NCBI GenBank assembly: GCA_002507175.1
Contig: DAZE01000012.1
Coordinates: 821-64,820, forward strand
Direction of reading: 5' to 3'
DNA length: 64,000 nucleotides
Source of the DNA: Euryarchaeota archaeon UBA558
Lineage (GTDB): Archaea > Thermoplasmatota > Poseidoniia > Poseidoniales > Thalassarchaeaceae
Under the pieces are notes generated by a model that had not been told where the DNA came from, did not search any database, and saw only the letters and a list, made by a program, of their open reading frames with translations. Shown here in pieces: positions 12,125-21,300 of this stretch. The position numbers and the translations under genes are program-made. Positions within the stretch are counted from its first letter, which is position 1. Every line of letters begins with the position of its first letter.

Positions 12125-12893
12125 GGCTCGCTCCTGCAGGGAGCTCAACCTCTCCGAGGCTATCAAAATCAGACGCTCGAGCGCTTATGGTGGCACCGAC
12201 CAGCCATGCTAAGGCAGCCCCCGCAGTGGACCCCGTAATCAGCCTGAGTGCGTTATTGGACTCGTAATCGGTGAGCAATTGTGTGAAACCATCGATACCT
12301 GTTGGTAAAACTCCGACAAACAATAAGGCAAACATCGCTATCAGCCTCCTGTCCGTACGATATAGCGGCTCTGTCCACGAGTCCGGCAACAAGGAGAGAA
12401 AGGAGTCTCGTATACTATACCTATTCAAACCGAATCTGCTCCATGCGAGAGCACCCACCACGAATCCAAATAAGATTCCTATGTCCCGCGCACACACGGC
12501 AGTTTGGTTTCCATTTATCATGAAGGCCCTCTCATATTTTTGATGGCAATTCAGATCGCCGATTGAATATACCAAAGCAACTAATGGGCCGTGGTCCATC
12601 CAGGCAAAAGCACCACCTTTTGCGAGTTGATCGTGTCCGAGTTCACTATTCTCACCATGGTCATTGTTCCCCCACGAACCCCATCCATCAACTGTTGCGT
12701 AGTCGATCAAATTCGCACGGCCAGAAAGCTCTGGTACAGTACCCGGCTCCAAGGTCATGGGGGTGATGAAAACAAGTAATGTATAGGTCCCAGCAACTAA
12801 TGCCATCCTGAAACCGATTTTTTTCTCTCTCTCCCTAGAACTCGCACCATTCCGCTCCACAAGGGCACAACGAATGCGTAGTTGTATCAACAT
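12108..12893 (-). CDS. DUF2085 family membrane protein
   Basis: 261 residues. The family signature is visible: CHQKYERAF near 118-126 and, after a short loop, VCARDIGILFGFVVGAL, in which Cys-His and Cys-Ala-Arg-Asp are the conserved elements. Transmembrane segments are predicted near 31-47, 100-115, 137-152, 185-203 and 220-238. DUF2085 proteins have no established biochemical function; the conserved Cys/His residues may bind metal or haem (inference). The N-terminal 25 residues are basic and may not all be translated, since no clear ribosome site marks ATG 12893. Convergent and overlapping with the TMK fusion gene. Confidence 0.8.
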   Translation of the reverse strand: MLIQLRIRCALVERNGASSREREKKIGFRMALVAGTYTLLVFITPMTLEPGTVPELSGRANLIDYATVDGWGSWGNNDHGENSELGHDQLAKGGAFAWMDHGPLVALVYSIGDLNCHQKYERAFMINGNQTAVCARDIGILFGFVVGALAWSRFGLNRYSIRDSFLSLLPDSWTEPLYRTDRRLIAMFALLFVGVLPTGIDGFTQLLTDYESNNALRLITGSTAGAALAWLVGATISARASDFDSLGEVELPAGASLKIRE

Positions 12894-12933
12894 TACTCAA
12901 TCGCATTGATGAGACGAACCCCTTTCGAAAACC

Positions 12934-13713
12934 ATGAATCGCGTGGAGTTGAGGGATGCCCTGATCGCATCTTTGGTAATTGCGACCATGGCTACCTTGG
13001 TTGTGACAATCTTCTCACTCATCGGCCAGGAGAGTGGCGAATGGAATCTCTTTGCTTCATTGTCGATTGGAATCCAAGCAGGAGTTTTCACATTTGTAAT
13101 TGTTCTTTTCCTCACTTTGCTTCGATTGAGGTACATTTCGACGAATCCCACGAATAAAGAAGACAAAGAGGAGACCAGGCGATTTTTGATAGGTCTATGT
13201 CAAAAGGTATTGATGTCCACGACTGAGGGGCTGGCGCACCAATGGATTCCAGAAAATAAAATCCAGATAATCCGTGGAGTCATCACTCTGAACTTAATTG
13301 GTCTCAGCCCAGAAATTGCCGTGTCTATGGTACAGAGTCTAGTGGATAACAGAACTAGATTGGGAAGGTTGAGACTTGTAATCGGAAGCGAGGATAGTTG
13401 GGAAATTGAGGTTTCGACGCCCAACATCCGGCCTGCTGTATTGCAGCGATTGAAGATTAATGCCGAGCGGGCTCAATGGCAAATAATCCAATCAAAATCG
13501 ACTGTGGTTTTACGTCCCACTGGAACTCCCCCCACCAGAGGGAAAGTATTGCTTCGATTGGCTCTTTACGGACCAATAATCGTTCCATCTATGTTTTTTG
13601 CATTCAGGGATTTGGCTGGAACAGAAGGAGAAGTTGCCGGTGGAACCTTTGGGATACTGATGGGAGTATTGCTCACGGCCCTGATGGCCAGCCACAGAGA
13701 CAGAACTGGTTGA
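12934..13713 (+). CDS. Membrane protein of unknown function
   Basis: Not recognised. 259 residues with two N-terminal transmembrane helices (about 9-30 and 44-66), a soluble middle domain of about 130 residues (basic, alpha/beta character, AHQWIPENKIQIIRG) that should be cytosolic, and two C-terminal helices (about 208-223 and 235-250). Divergent from the DUF2085 gene with only 40 bases between them. Its stop codon directly abuts the stop of the convergent small Cys-rich ORF. No domain assignment can be supported from the sequence alone. Confidence 0.72.
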   Translation: MNRVELRDALIASLVIATMATLVVTIFSLIGQESGEWNLFASLSIGIQAGVFTFVIVLFLTLLRLRYISTNPTNKEDKEETRRFLIGLCQKVLMSTTEGLAHQWIPENKIQIIRGVITLNLIGLSPEIAVSMVQSLVDNRTRLGRLRLVIGSEDSWEIEVSTPNIRPAVLQRLKINAERAQWQIIQSKSTVVLRPTGTPPTRGKVLLRLALYGPIIVPSMFFAFRDLAGTEGEVAGGTFGILMGVLLTALMASHRDRTG

Positions 13714-13851
13714 TTAGTACCTAGGGACGCCTTCACAGCAGGCTTCCACTACCCTTCTGCATCGGGGGCATTCCATATGCTGTTTCATTGGGACTGCATC
13801 CCCAATGTAGCCACATTCACAGAATATGCCTCTGCAATGGTCTGAATCCAC
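13714..13851 (-). CDS. Small Cys-rich zinc-ribbon-like protein downstream of sufD
   Basis: A 45-residue ORF with a GTG start. It has seven cysteines in a zinc-ribbon-like layout: FCECGY near residues 10-15 and ECPRC near 27-31, with CC at 38-39. It sits on the same strand as sufCBD, 34 bases after the sufD stop, and ends exactly against the stop of the convergent membrane-protein gene, so it fills an otherwise empty gap. No Shine-Dalgarno is seen before the GTG. The Cys pattern and tight packing make it likely coding; a role in metal or Fe-S handling is inferred only from its place. It is short enough to be missed by standard gene callers. Confidence 0.55.
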   Translation of the reverse strand: MDSDHCRGIFCECGYIGDAVPMKQHMECPRCRRVVEACCEGVPRY

Positions 13852-13885
13852 GGATGTATTAGGGGAACCAGGGCTTTAGTCTTGC

Positions 13886-14989
13886 TCAGGTGCTCAAACC
13901 GACTAATGCGTCTTCAACTGCATCAATCAGCCAAGCATGTACATCCTCATTCCCCATCTGTGAGAGTGTTGAGTTTAGGAAAGCAGCCACTAGTGCATCC
14001 TCAGCCTCTTGTTCGGTCAGCCCTCTTGCCATGAGGTAGAATCTCTGGTCTTCATCAACCGGCCCATTCGCCGTGCCATGGCCACAACCGACCACGTCAT
14101 TCTCCTCGACCTCCAGTTCAGGTATACTGTTCGCTTTCGCCTTTTCAGACAACAACAGGTTGTGGAACAGTTGACCGGCATCGGCCTGTCTCGCCCCCTT
14201 TTCTATGCGCAACATTCCTGTTCCCACTGAGGTGCTGTTGCCGCCGCAAGCCGTGTGCCATCCTAGACGACTGTAGGTGTTTGGGGCTATGTGGCTTATC
14301 TCTATGTGGTGATCTAGGTGCATTTGGCCTGCAGACAGGAGGGACCCTAGGACATTAAGGTTGGATCCGGGAGAGTCTAAGAGATATCTGATGTCAGCCT
14401 TTGTCCACGTGCTTCCAGCACTTACGGTACCAGCTGTCACCGAGGAGTCACGTCCCAATCTTAGCGCATCGACTCTCATGAGATTGCCATCATGGGCCTT
14501 GTTTACGAAAACATCTTGGAGGAAGGAACCAACTCCAGTTTGACCTGTCCTCAGAATGCCCAACCATTTGGACGAGCCCTGAACCCTTGTCAATATCGTG
14601 GCTTCACTGAATTTCCCAGTCTCTATGTGGATATGCACTGCATCTAATCTACCAGTTGGCTTGACGTCGAGGATTAGCGGATTTTCACTTCTCCAGTTGT
14701 CGGGGATCGAAATTCGGATGGCTTTGCCATCTGTGACGGCACTGAGGAATGAGTTACTTACAGGCGATCCTTCGAATGGAATGGATATGGCATTCTCCAT
14801 TTCGATGCTTATGCCCGATGCTTCTTCACCATTGATCGTTGACAGTTCGATTTGAGGGGTTGAAATTTCATCGGGTATCTCACTCGGATCTCCTGTGGGA
14901 TGAACCCTTTTCCAGGGGGTGTACCTCCAGAGATGATCGGATCTTGGGGGCTCTTCCAATGAGAGGTATGCTTCTTCTAAGGCACTCAT
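13886..14989 (-). CDS. sufD: Fe-S cluster assembly protein SufD
   Basis: Partner of SufB in the SufBCD scaffold that builds [Fe-S] clusters in the cytosol. About 367 residues; the C-terminal beta-helix core is clear (LGSLLSAGQMHLDHHIEISHIAP, LRIEKGARQADAGQLFHNLLLSEKA, NDVVGCGHGTANGPVDEDQRFYLMARGLTEQEAEDALV), with the conserved His and Gly motifs of the SufB/SufD family. ATG 14989 is preferred over GTG 14998 because AGGTGA lies at the right distance upstream. It follows sufB by 21 bases and is followed by the small Cys-rich ORF. Confidence 0.93.
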   Translation of the reverse strand: MSALEEAYLSLEEPPRSDHLWRYTPWKRVHPTGDPSEIPDEISTPQIELSTINGEEASGISIEMENAISIPFEGSPVSNSFLSAVTDGKAIRISIPDNWRSENPLILDVKPTGRLDAVHIHIETGKFSEATILTRVQGSSKWLGILRTGQTGVGSFLQDVFVNKAHDGNLMRVDALRLGRDSSVTAGTVSAGSTWTKADIRYLLDSPGSNLNVLGSLLSAGQMHLDHHIEISHIAPNTYSRLGWHTACGGNSTSVGTGMLRIEKGARQADAGQLFHNLLLSEKAKANSIPELEVEENDVVGCGHGTANGPVDEDQRFYLMARGLTEQEAEDALVAAFLNSTLSQMGNEDVHAWLIDAVEDALVGLST

Positions 14990-15010
14990 TACTTTCACCT
15001 TCGAGCAGTA

Positions 15011-16420
15011 TCAACCGATGCTACCTTCCATTTCGAGGGCCATTAGTTTGTTTAGTTCGACGGCATATTCCATGGGGAGCTCGCGAGTAAATGGCTCAAA
15101 GAACCCATTGACGATCATAGCCAATGCCTCCTCCTCTGAGTGGCCACGACTCATGAGGTAGAATACTTGATCATCACTGACCTTGGACACACTGGCTTCA
15201 TGTTCGCATCGGGCAGAGGCGTTGGCTACTTCCATTGTAGGATAGGTGTCAGTTTGGCTCTCATCATCCAGAATCAAGGCGTCACAAACAACATTCAGTT
15301 TGCAGTTCTCTGCTTTGGGCGAGACAGTCACCATCCCTCTGTAGGACCCTCTTCCCCCGTCCTTGGATATGGATTTGGAGAGAATTTTGCTAGTTGTGTT
15401 GGAAGCCAAGTGGTGAACTTTGGCACCGGCGTCTTGGTGCTGACCCTTTCCTGCATAGGCGATAGAAATCACTTCGGCATGAGAACCCTCTCCTTTGAGT
15501 ATGACTGATGGGTATTTCATCGTCAATTTCGACCCAATGTTGCCATCAATCCACTCTATGGATGCATCTTCGTGGGCTATCCCCCTTTTTGTGACGAGGT
15601 TATACACGTTAGCCGACCAATTCTGGATGGTCGAATATCGGATGTGGGCGCCATCCAATGCTATGAGTTCGACTACTGCTGAGTGTAGTGAATCTGTGGA
15701 GTAAGTTGGTGCAGTACAGCCTTCGACGTAGTGGATGCTGGAACCCTCATCAGCTATGATGAGGGTCCTTTCGAATTGACCCATATTTTTGGCGTTGATT
15801 CTGAAGTATGCTTGGACAGGCATCTCCACCTTAATCCCCTTGGGTACGTAGATGAATGAGCCTCCGGACCAAACTGCGGTGTTCAGAGCGGAGAATTTGT
15901 TGTCTTGGTATGGAATCACGCTGCAAAAATACTCTTTGACGAGTTCCGGATATTCCCGCAGACCACTGTCCATGTCCAGGAAGATGACCCCCTGGGCCTC
16001 TAAGTCCTCCCTGATACTGTGATAAACTGCCTCAGACTCATATTGGGCCGTGACGCCGGAGAGCCATTTTTGCTCTGCCTCTGGTATACCAAGCCGATCA
16101 AATGTGTTTCTGATGTCATCTGGAACATCGCCCCAGTCTTTCTCGGTTGCATCGGATGAACGTAGGTAATAACAGACCTCGTCGAATTTGATCCCTTCCA
16201 AGGCCTCTCGATCTCCGAATCCCGGCATAGGCCTATTCACGAAATGGTGATATGCTTTCACCCTGATTTCCGTCATCCAACTGGGCTCGTTCTTGATCGC
16301 GGATATTTTCCTTACGACCTCTTCACTTAGTCCAGAGTCGAATCTAATTGTTGAGTGCTCCGGGTCATGCCATCCTAGATCGTAGTCCCCAACTGCTTCT
16401 CTTGCCTCTTCCATTGCCAT
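15011..16420 (-). CDS. sufB: Fe-S cluster assembly protein SufB
   Basis: Core scaffold of the SUF system, 469 residues, the usual family length. Family blocks are visible: [95 protein letters not shown], and the C-terminal [37 protein letters not shown]. The frame is open further upstream into sufC, but ATG 16420 is chosen because GGAGAGTGA precedes it and the preceding sufC stop is at 16425. Transcribed as sufC-sufB-sufD. Confidence 0.96.
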   Translation of the reverse strand: MAMEEAREAVGDYDLGWHDPEHSTIRFDSGLSEEVVRKISAIKNEPSWMTEIRVKAYHHFVNRPMPGFGDREALEGIKFDEVCYYLRSSDATEKDWGDVPDDIRNTFDRLGIPEAEQKWLSGVTAQYESEAVYHSIREDLEAQGVIFLDMDSGLREYPELVKEYFCSVIPYQDNKFSALNTAVWSGGSFIYVPKGIKVEMPVQAYFRINAKNMGQFERTLIIADEGSSIHYVEGCTAPTYSTDSLHSAVVELIALDGAHIRYSTIQNWSANVYNLVTKRGIAHEDASIEWIDGNIGSKLTMKYPSVILKGEGSHAEVISIAYAGKGQHQDAGAKVHHLASNTTSKILSKSISKDGGRGSYRGMVTVSPKAENCKLNVVCDALILDDESQTDTYPTMEVANASARCEHEASVSKVSDDQVFYLMSRGHSEEEALAMIVNGFFEPFTRELPMEYAVELNKLMALEMEGSIG

Positions 16421-16424
16421 GACT

Positions 16425-17195
16425 TCACTCTCCTCCGTTGTTCCCAGACTCGAGCCATTCATACCCTCTTTCTTCCAGTTCAAGGGCGAGTTCAGGCCCA
16501 CCACTCTTGACTATCTTCCCTTCTATCAAGACATGGACGTAATCGGGTTTAACATGCTCGAGAATTCTGCTGTAGTGGGTGATAATTAGGGCACCAGAGT
16601 CTGACCCCCTTATTGCAGCATTGATGCCTCTTGAAACGACTCTAATTCCGTCTATGTCTAGCCCTGAGTCGGTCTCATCAAGAATGGCAAGCTTGGGTTT
16701 TAGAAGCATCAATTGAAGAATCTCGAACCTTTTTTTCTCACCGCCACTAAAGCCGTCGTTTACGTATCTTGAGAGGAAGGATCTGGGGATAGAGACCTCT
16801 TCCATAGCCGACTTGAGTGCCTCCCTGAACACGGGTCCCTTTGCGGAGTCCTCTCCTCTGATAGATGCGACGGACTTCCTCAAGAAGTGCCCGACCTGCA
16901 GACCCGGGACAGCCTGTGGGTACTGGAAAGAAAGAAAGACTCCTTTCCTCGCTCTTTCCCATGCTTCTAATTCAAGGAGGTCCTCGCCATCGAGAGAGAT
17001 CTTGCCCGAACTTATTTCATAGTCTGGATGTCCCATAATGGTACTAGCAGCAGTTGTCTTCCCACTGCCGTTTCTTCCCATGATAGCATGAATTTCTCCT
17101 GGAGCGATATCGAGGTTAATGCCGTGGAGAATCTCATTGCCCTCAATGCCAACGTGAAGATCTTTAATTGACAAGACGGGTTGATTATCCGACAT
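16425..17195 (-). CDS. sufC: Fe-S cluster assembly ATPase SufC
   Basis: ABC-type ATPase that drives conformational change of SufB-SufD. 256 residues with Walker [11 protein letters not shown]-loop region [11 protein letters not shown], the SufC-specific signature [14 protein letters not shown], Walker [16 protein letters not shown], and ITHYSRIL for the H-loop. ATG 17195 is chosen from the family start ([13 protein letters not shown]) and GGAGAG nine bases upstream; the frame stays open to 17273 but that segment looks non-coding. First gene of the suf operon. The promoter region is shared with the divergent NifU-like gene and holds an inverted repeat. Confidence 0.96.
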   Translation of the reverse strand: MSDNQPVLSIKDLHVGIEGNEILHGINLDIAPGEIHAIMGRNGSGKTTAASTIMGHPDYEISSGKISLDGEDLLELEAWERARKGVFLSFQYPQAVPGLQVGHFLRKSVASIRGEDSAKGPVFREALKSAMEEVSIPRSFLSRYVNDGFSGGEKKRFEILQLMLLKPKLAILDETDSGLDIDGIRVVSRGINAAIRGSDSGALIITHYSRILEHVKPDYVHVLIEGKIVKSGGPELALELEERGYEWLESGNNGGE

Positions 17196-17219
17196 TCTAG
17201 TCTCTCTCCTGTCGTACCC

Positions 17220-17239
17220 TTGAAGCCACGGCTTTTCAA
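17220..17239. promoter_or_regulatory. Imperfect inverted repeat in the suf/nifU-like divergent promoter
   Basis: TTGAAGCC, two bases, then GGCTT-TT-CAA: an eight-base arm against its complement interrupted by two extra bases. The sufC-side TATA-like box (GCATAAAGG on the minus strand, plus 17242-17250) would place the sufC transcript start near 17219, so the repeat lies at the start site, a usual position for a repressor operator. Candidate only. Confidence 0.35.
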
Positions 17240-17291
17240 CCCCTTTATGCGTCCACGAGATCAAACATAACATAATGCTCTTTACTTTGGG

Positions 17292-17789
17292 ATGGGTATG
17301 TCCGTCCCTTCGAGCCCCCGCCCAACCGACGATCTTGAGTCCCTCTATCGGTCACAGATTAGGTCAATGATGACTGAAGAGTCACAAAAGCGCATTGATA
17401 GGCACGTTGACCCAATGGAGGACAAAAGGCTCATGGATTTGGATATCATCGAATTAGTTTCCTCTTCGTCCGAGGATACTGTCCCAGCGCTCATGGCACG
17501 ATTGGGAGTTGTGAGGGCGGCACTGATTGGCCATGGTGGTGCACTTGTACTACATTCCCATTTGATAACTAAGGACCACGCAGGGGCCGAGTCATTATCG
17601 CTGGTTATAGATCTCGACGGAGCTTGCGTTTCCTGTGGCGCTGCTCCGGGCACATTGAAGGGCATACAAGACGACTTGCTTGCAGACCCCAAAATCTCAC
17701 GCGTCAGATTCAACAAAGGCATGCTTGATTGGTTCACAGAGATCCAGAGGGAATTTGTCTTAGAGCACGGGGGAGTCACTTTCGCCTGA
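17292..17789 (+). CDS. NifU C-terminal-domain-like Fe-S scaffold protein
   Basis: 165 residues. The C-terminal half has the NifU/NFU core: LDGACVSCGAAPGTLKGIQDDLL, with Cys112 and Cys115 as the CxxC that holds a bridging [4Fe-4S] cluster in this family. The N-terminal 60 residues are charged, probably helical, and not recognised. ATG 17292 or 17298 can start it; an AT-rich box (AAACATAACATAA) about 25 bases upstream suggests a leaderless transcript. Divergent from sufCBD, so both units likely share control and pathway. Likely role is cluster carrier or scaffold. Its last 30 bases overlap the convergent maf gene. Confidence 0.82.
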   Translation: MGMSVPSSPRPTDDLESLYRSQIRSMMTEESQKRIDRHVDPMEDKRLMDLDIIELVSSSSEDTVPALMARLGVVRAALIGHGGALVLHSHLITKDHAGAESLSLVIDLDGACVSCGAAPGTLKGIQDDLLADPKISRVRFNKGMLDWFTEIQREFVLEHGGVTFA

Positions 17790-18398
17790 TGCTGAGATAC
17801 CTACAAACAAAAATTCCCGTAGCCTTTCCATTGCCTTCGACGAGAACCCCAAAACTGTAATTTCATCGCCATCAAATATCTCTAGATGCTTAGCTGCAAG
17901 CCCCTTTATGTCGTAGCCACCAGCTTTGCCTTTCCATGAATCTGTCTTGATCAACTCCTCAAGATCACTATCCGTCAATGGCCGCATGTCTACTTCGCAT
18001 TTGTCTGAAAACAACTCCCATGTAATCTCTTGACTGGGAGTGATTAAAGCCGTACAACTGTGGACGTAATGCCTTTTCCCTGCGAGGCTTCTGAGCATAT
18101 TCTCCGCTTCTAGAGCATCAAGCGGTTTTCCCAATGCAACCTTCGAGGCCGGGCCCTCAACCAATGTATCCGAAACCAACGCAACCCAATCTCTTCGCTT
18201 CACTCCGAGACTACGACCAGCATGGGCAGCTTTCGCATTTGTTATGTTCCTGACAGTGGCGGAGACATCCCCTTCGATAGAGTACCTTGACTCATCTATG
18301 TCCATTGATCTAAATTCTATTTGGTGCCCTTTCATCCAATCCTGCTTTGAAATCCAGGCTCTTCTTCTAGTCGAGGAGGAAGCTAGGATGACTCTCAT
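17760..18398 (-). CDS. Maf-like nucleoside triphosphate pyrophosphatase
   Basis: House-cleaning NTP pyrophosphatase of the Maf/HAM1 superfamily. 212 residues with the N-terminal ASSSTRRRAWI motif, the catalytic VSDTLVEG segment (Asp of the S/DT motif) and GKPLDALEAENMLRSLAGKRHYVHSC, then GKAGGYDIKGLAAKHLEIFDGD, the family's GxY-IQG-like block. The ATG shares its A with the TGA of the upstream subtilase gene (TGATG), so the two are translationally coupled, although their products act on opposite sides of the membrane. Convergent 30-base overlap with the NifU-like gene. Confidence 0.9.
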   Translation of the reverse strand: MRVILASSSTRRRAWISKQDWMKGHQIEFRSMDIDESRYSIEGDVSATVRNITNAKAAHAGRSLGVKRRDWVALVSDTLVEGPASKVALGKPLDALEAENMLRSLAGKRHYVHSCTALITPSQEITWELFSDKCEVDMRPLTDSDLEELIKTDSWKGKAGGYDIKGLAAKHLEIFDGDEITVLGFSSKAMERLREFLFVGISASGESDSPVL

Positions 18399-21300
18399 CA
18401 GAAGCCCTCAACCCGCTCCCCGCAAGATGGGCAAGTCGTTTTTCTTATCTCCTTGAGCAGTTCAAAACGTGCGTGACATACACTGCACATCACCGTCCTG
18501 TACGGGTTTGTTGGGTCCGTTGGTGGAGGGGGAACAGGTTTAGATTCAACAACAAACTCTTGTCGTGGGGCTATTACTTTCGGGGCCACCTCCTCCACCT
18601 CGTCCGGATCAATTTCCAGTGCATCCTCCGGGTCAGCTTCAATCACTACGGAAGCGGATCTTCTCCTGTCCCTCATATTCGAAAATCCTTGTCTAACGGT
18701 CCCAACAAGTAGGGAGAGCAGTATCACCAATAGCGCAGTCGCTAGGCCTATCAAGAGCAAATTGAACTCGGTCTCTTCCAATCCAAGTACCAATCTTGCA
18801 GTCTCAAAGATATTTGTCGGACCGCCATCCAAATCACCATTGCTTGTGATTTCAATTATGGCCCAACCACCAGAAGAAGTCTGGACCATGAAAGGAAAAA
18901 CAAGACCGTCCGAAACGGCCGAGGCTGCATAGGCTCTCCCGGATGATACCCTATTTCCTATTCCGATCCAACCCTCTTCTGGGTCGATCACCCCTACGCT
19001 CACCACACGTCCGACCGGGCTAACATGGTCATAAACGACAAACAGGGTATCCCCACGTTGAGAGATTTTGACATATTCTCCTCCTCTGGCAAGAATGGTT
19101 GTTGATACTCCAGTAGAAAGGCTGAAACTTTCGTCCACAATGACTGTCTTTAGAACAGAACTGTCTGATTTCCCCTCAAACCATGCGATCGACACCATAT
19201 CTTCTCCATCCACGCTTGTAACAGCCATAGACGGAGAGGATGCATGAACGGCAATTGCTCTTTTGTAAAACCATGAATCAGTCCCCTGAATTCCGTGTGC
19301 GTACCAAAGCCCTGGGACGGGGCCCGAGGACGTGTCGTTCCTAGATGATACATAGGCGATGTGAATCAATTCATCTCCAATCTCAACCTCTATCGGCGCT
19401 TCGCTTAGGGACATCGAGTCAACATCCCGAATTACATTCTCGGTTAGATCCCACTCACTCGCTGATTGTGGCCTTTCTCCACGAAGGGTAAAGATGGACT
19501 CTGAGGGTTCGAAGAGTGGGCCGCTCAGCATATCCCTGAGATATCCCGCGATTACGATTTCACCATCATCCTCGTCCAAATCCACCCCGAAATAATCACC
19601 TATGTTCTTCGGGAGTGGATCCATGAGGTCTTGTGGGACCGTCGAGGAGCACTGATCATCAACCGTGGCGTATGAGATAGTCTCACTCAATACCCCGGTT
19701 CCAGTTACGAGTCTCCTGGTCCAAACGACATGTGCAATACTGCTGTCATCAACGGTGGCTGAAATCGATCCACTCCAGAATCTTTCAAGCGGGGTGTTAC
19801 ATCTTATGATCTCCCCATTCGCTTCAATTTTGTACATGATTATTTGAGTATCCTCGGAAGTTAGTATCAGGCCAGTCTCTCGAAATGAAATTACCGAGAG
19901 GGGCTGTTCCAATTCTCCGGTGGAAGTTAACCTTGTGTTCACTTGGGAGTCCTCAACGACAATCGACCCGTCGAGCTCGTTGTTTGACCAATCTACGTCA
20001 ATTAACTCCGGCCCAGTGACCGTGAATCTATAACTCATCACTCCAGAGTCGTGACCTTGGACTGGGAACTCAATTATTACACTCTGTCCTGATGGAAGCA
20101 TTGACAAAGATCTAGAGGAAACCGGTAACCAACCCAGTCCTCCTGTGCCCATTGAGTAGAACGTGACTTCAACTGACGATGCATCTTCAGATCCTTGATT
20201 TTTCACCATCGTGCTGAGAATAAACTGATCACCGGGCGCGGGTATGGCTGGAGAAGCAAACACCCCTCCGTCCAGAACCACGATATCTACACCATCTACG
20301 AGTGAATTGACTTCAAAGCCGATCGACGCGGTGTTGTCCGCCTCGTCCAACTCCTCTATGAAGTTGTTATTGTCAATTATCACTTTGACGTCTTTAGTGC
20401 CAGCAATAGAGGGGCTCCAGTAGAGCGTGAAAGGAACTTGCTCGCCAACGGACACCTTTTGTATGGTGGTCTCATATCTACGCTGCCCGTTCTCAAAGAG
20501 TGAAACTAGGATGTCGTTGGCACCAATGTCTCCTTCGTTTCTTACCTCCCCCTGTATTTCGAGGAACGATCCAACCTGGGATTCCGTAATTGGAATTCCG
20601 TAGTCTGTCACCTGCACCCCATCCATCAAAATAAGGTTAGGCCTTGGAGGCAGATTATCGATTTCGATCGTTCTGCGCTCAACTTCGCTCTTCAGACCTT
20701 TACCAGAGATCACTTGGACATAGAGTTCGTGGTCGCCCTCCTCGTAGTCCCGGGTGTCTATTGAGAATTGGAACTCACCTGTGTACCCATCTCGATTGAT
20801 GTTCTGCTCCGACAGAGAGGGTCCATCCTCCCAATCACCATTATCTATCTTCCATCGCAAGAACCCACCATCGATTGTCGAATAAGATCCTTCAACGGCC
20901 ATCAAACCTGAAACGACGGAGTCCTGTTCTGGCCCTGATATTCCTATGTCTATGTTCCCAACGGGATGCGTGCTTTGATTGGTCTGGCTCCTTCTTCCCG
21001 ACTCGTTTGTTGCTGTGGCAGATAGTCTAAGATTTGCGTTGTAATAGTCATTCACATCTATCTCAGGGACCAGTATAGTAGTCGTCCATCTCTCTTCAAC
21101 CAAGGTGATGTTCGTTTCATTTAGTAAAATGGTCTTGAATGACTCAATCTTACCATTCGGCATTTCTTTTCTGTAGGTCAGCTCGGCACTTACCTCAACT
21201 GCTTCAATCCCGCCGGTGCCCGGATCGCTTTCGTTGAGTATGCCACTGAATGAGTAATTTTTTCCCTGGGCTACCCATTCCCCCTCAGAAGGAGATTGAA

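Noticed and set aside
16421..16504. Upstream extension of sufB into sufC
   Set aside because: A ribosome site directly precedes ATG 16420, and the extension would be read from the sufC coding region.
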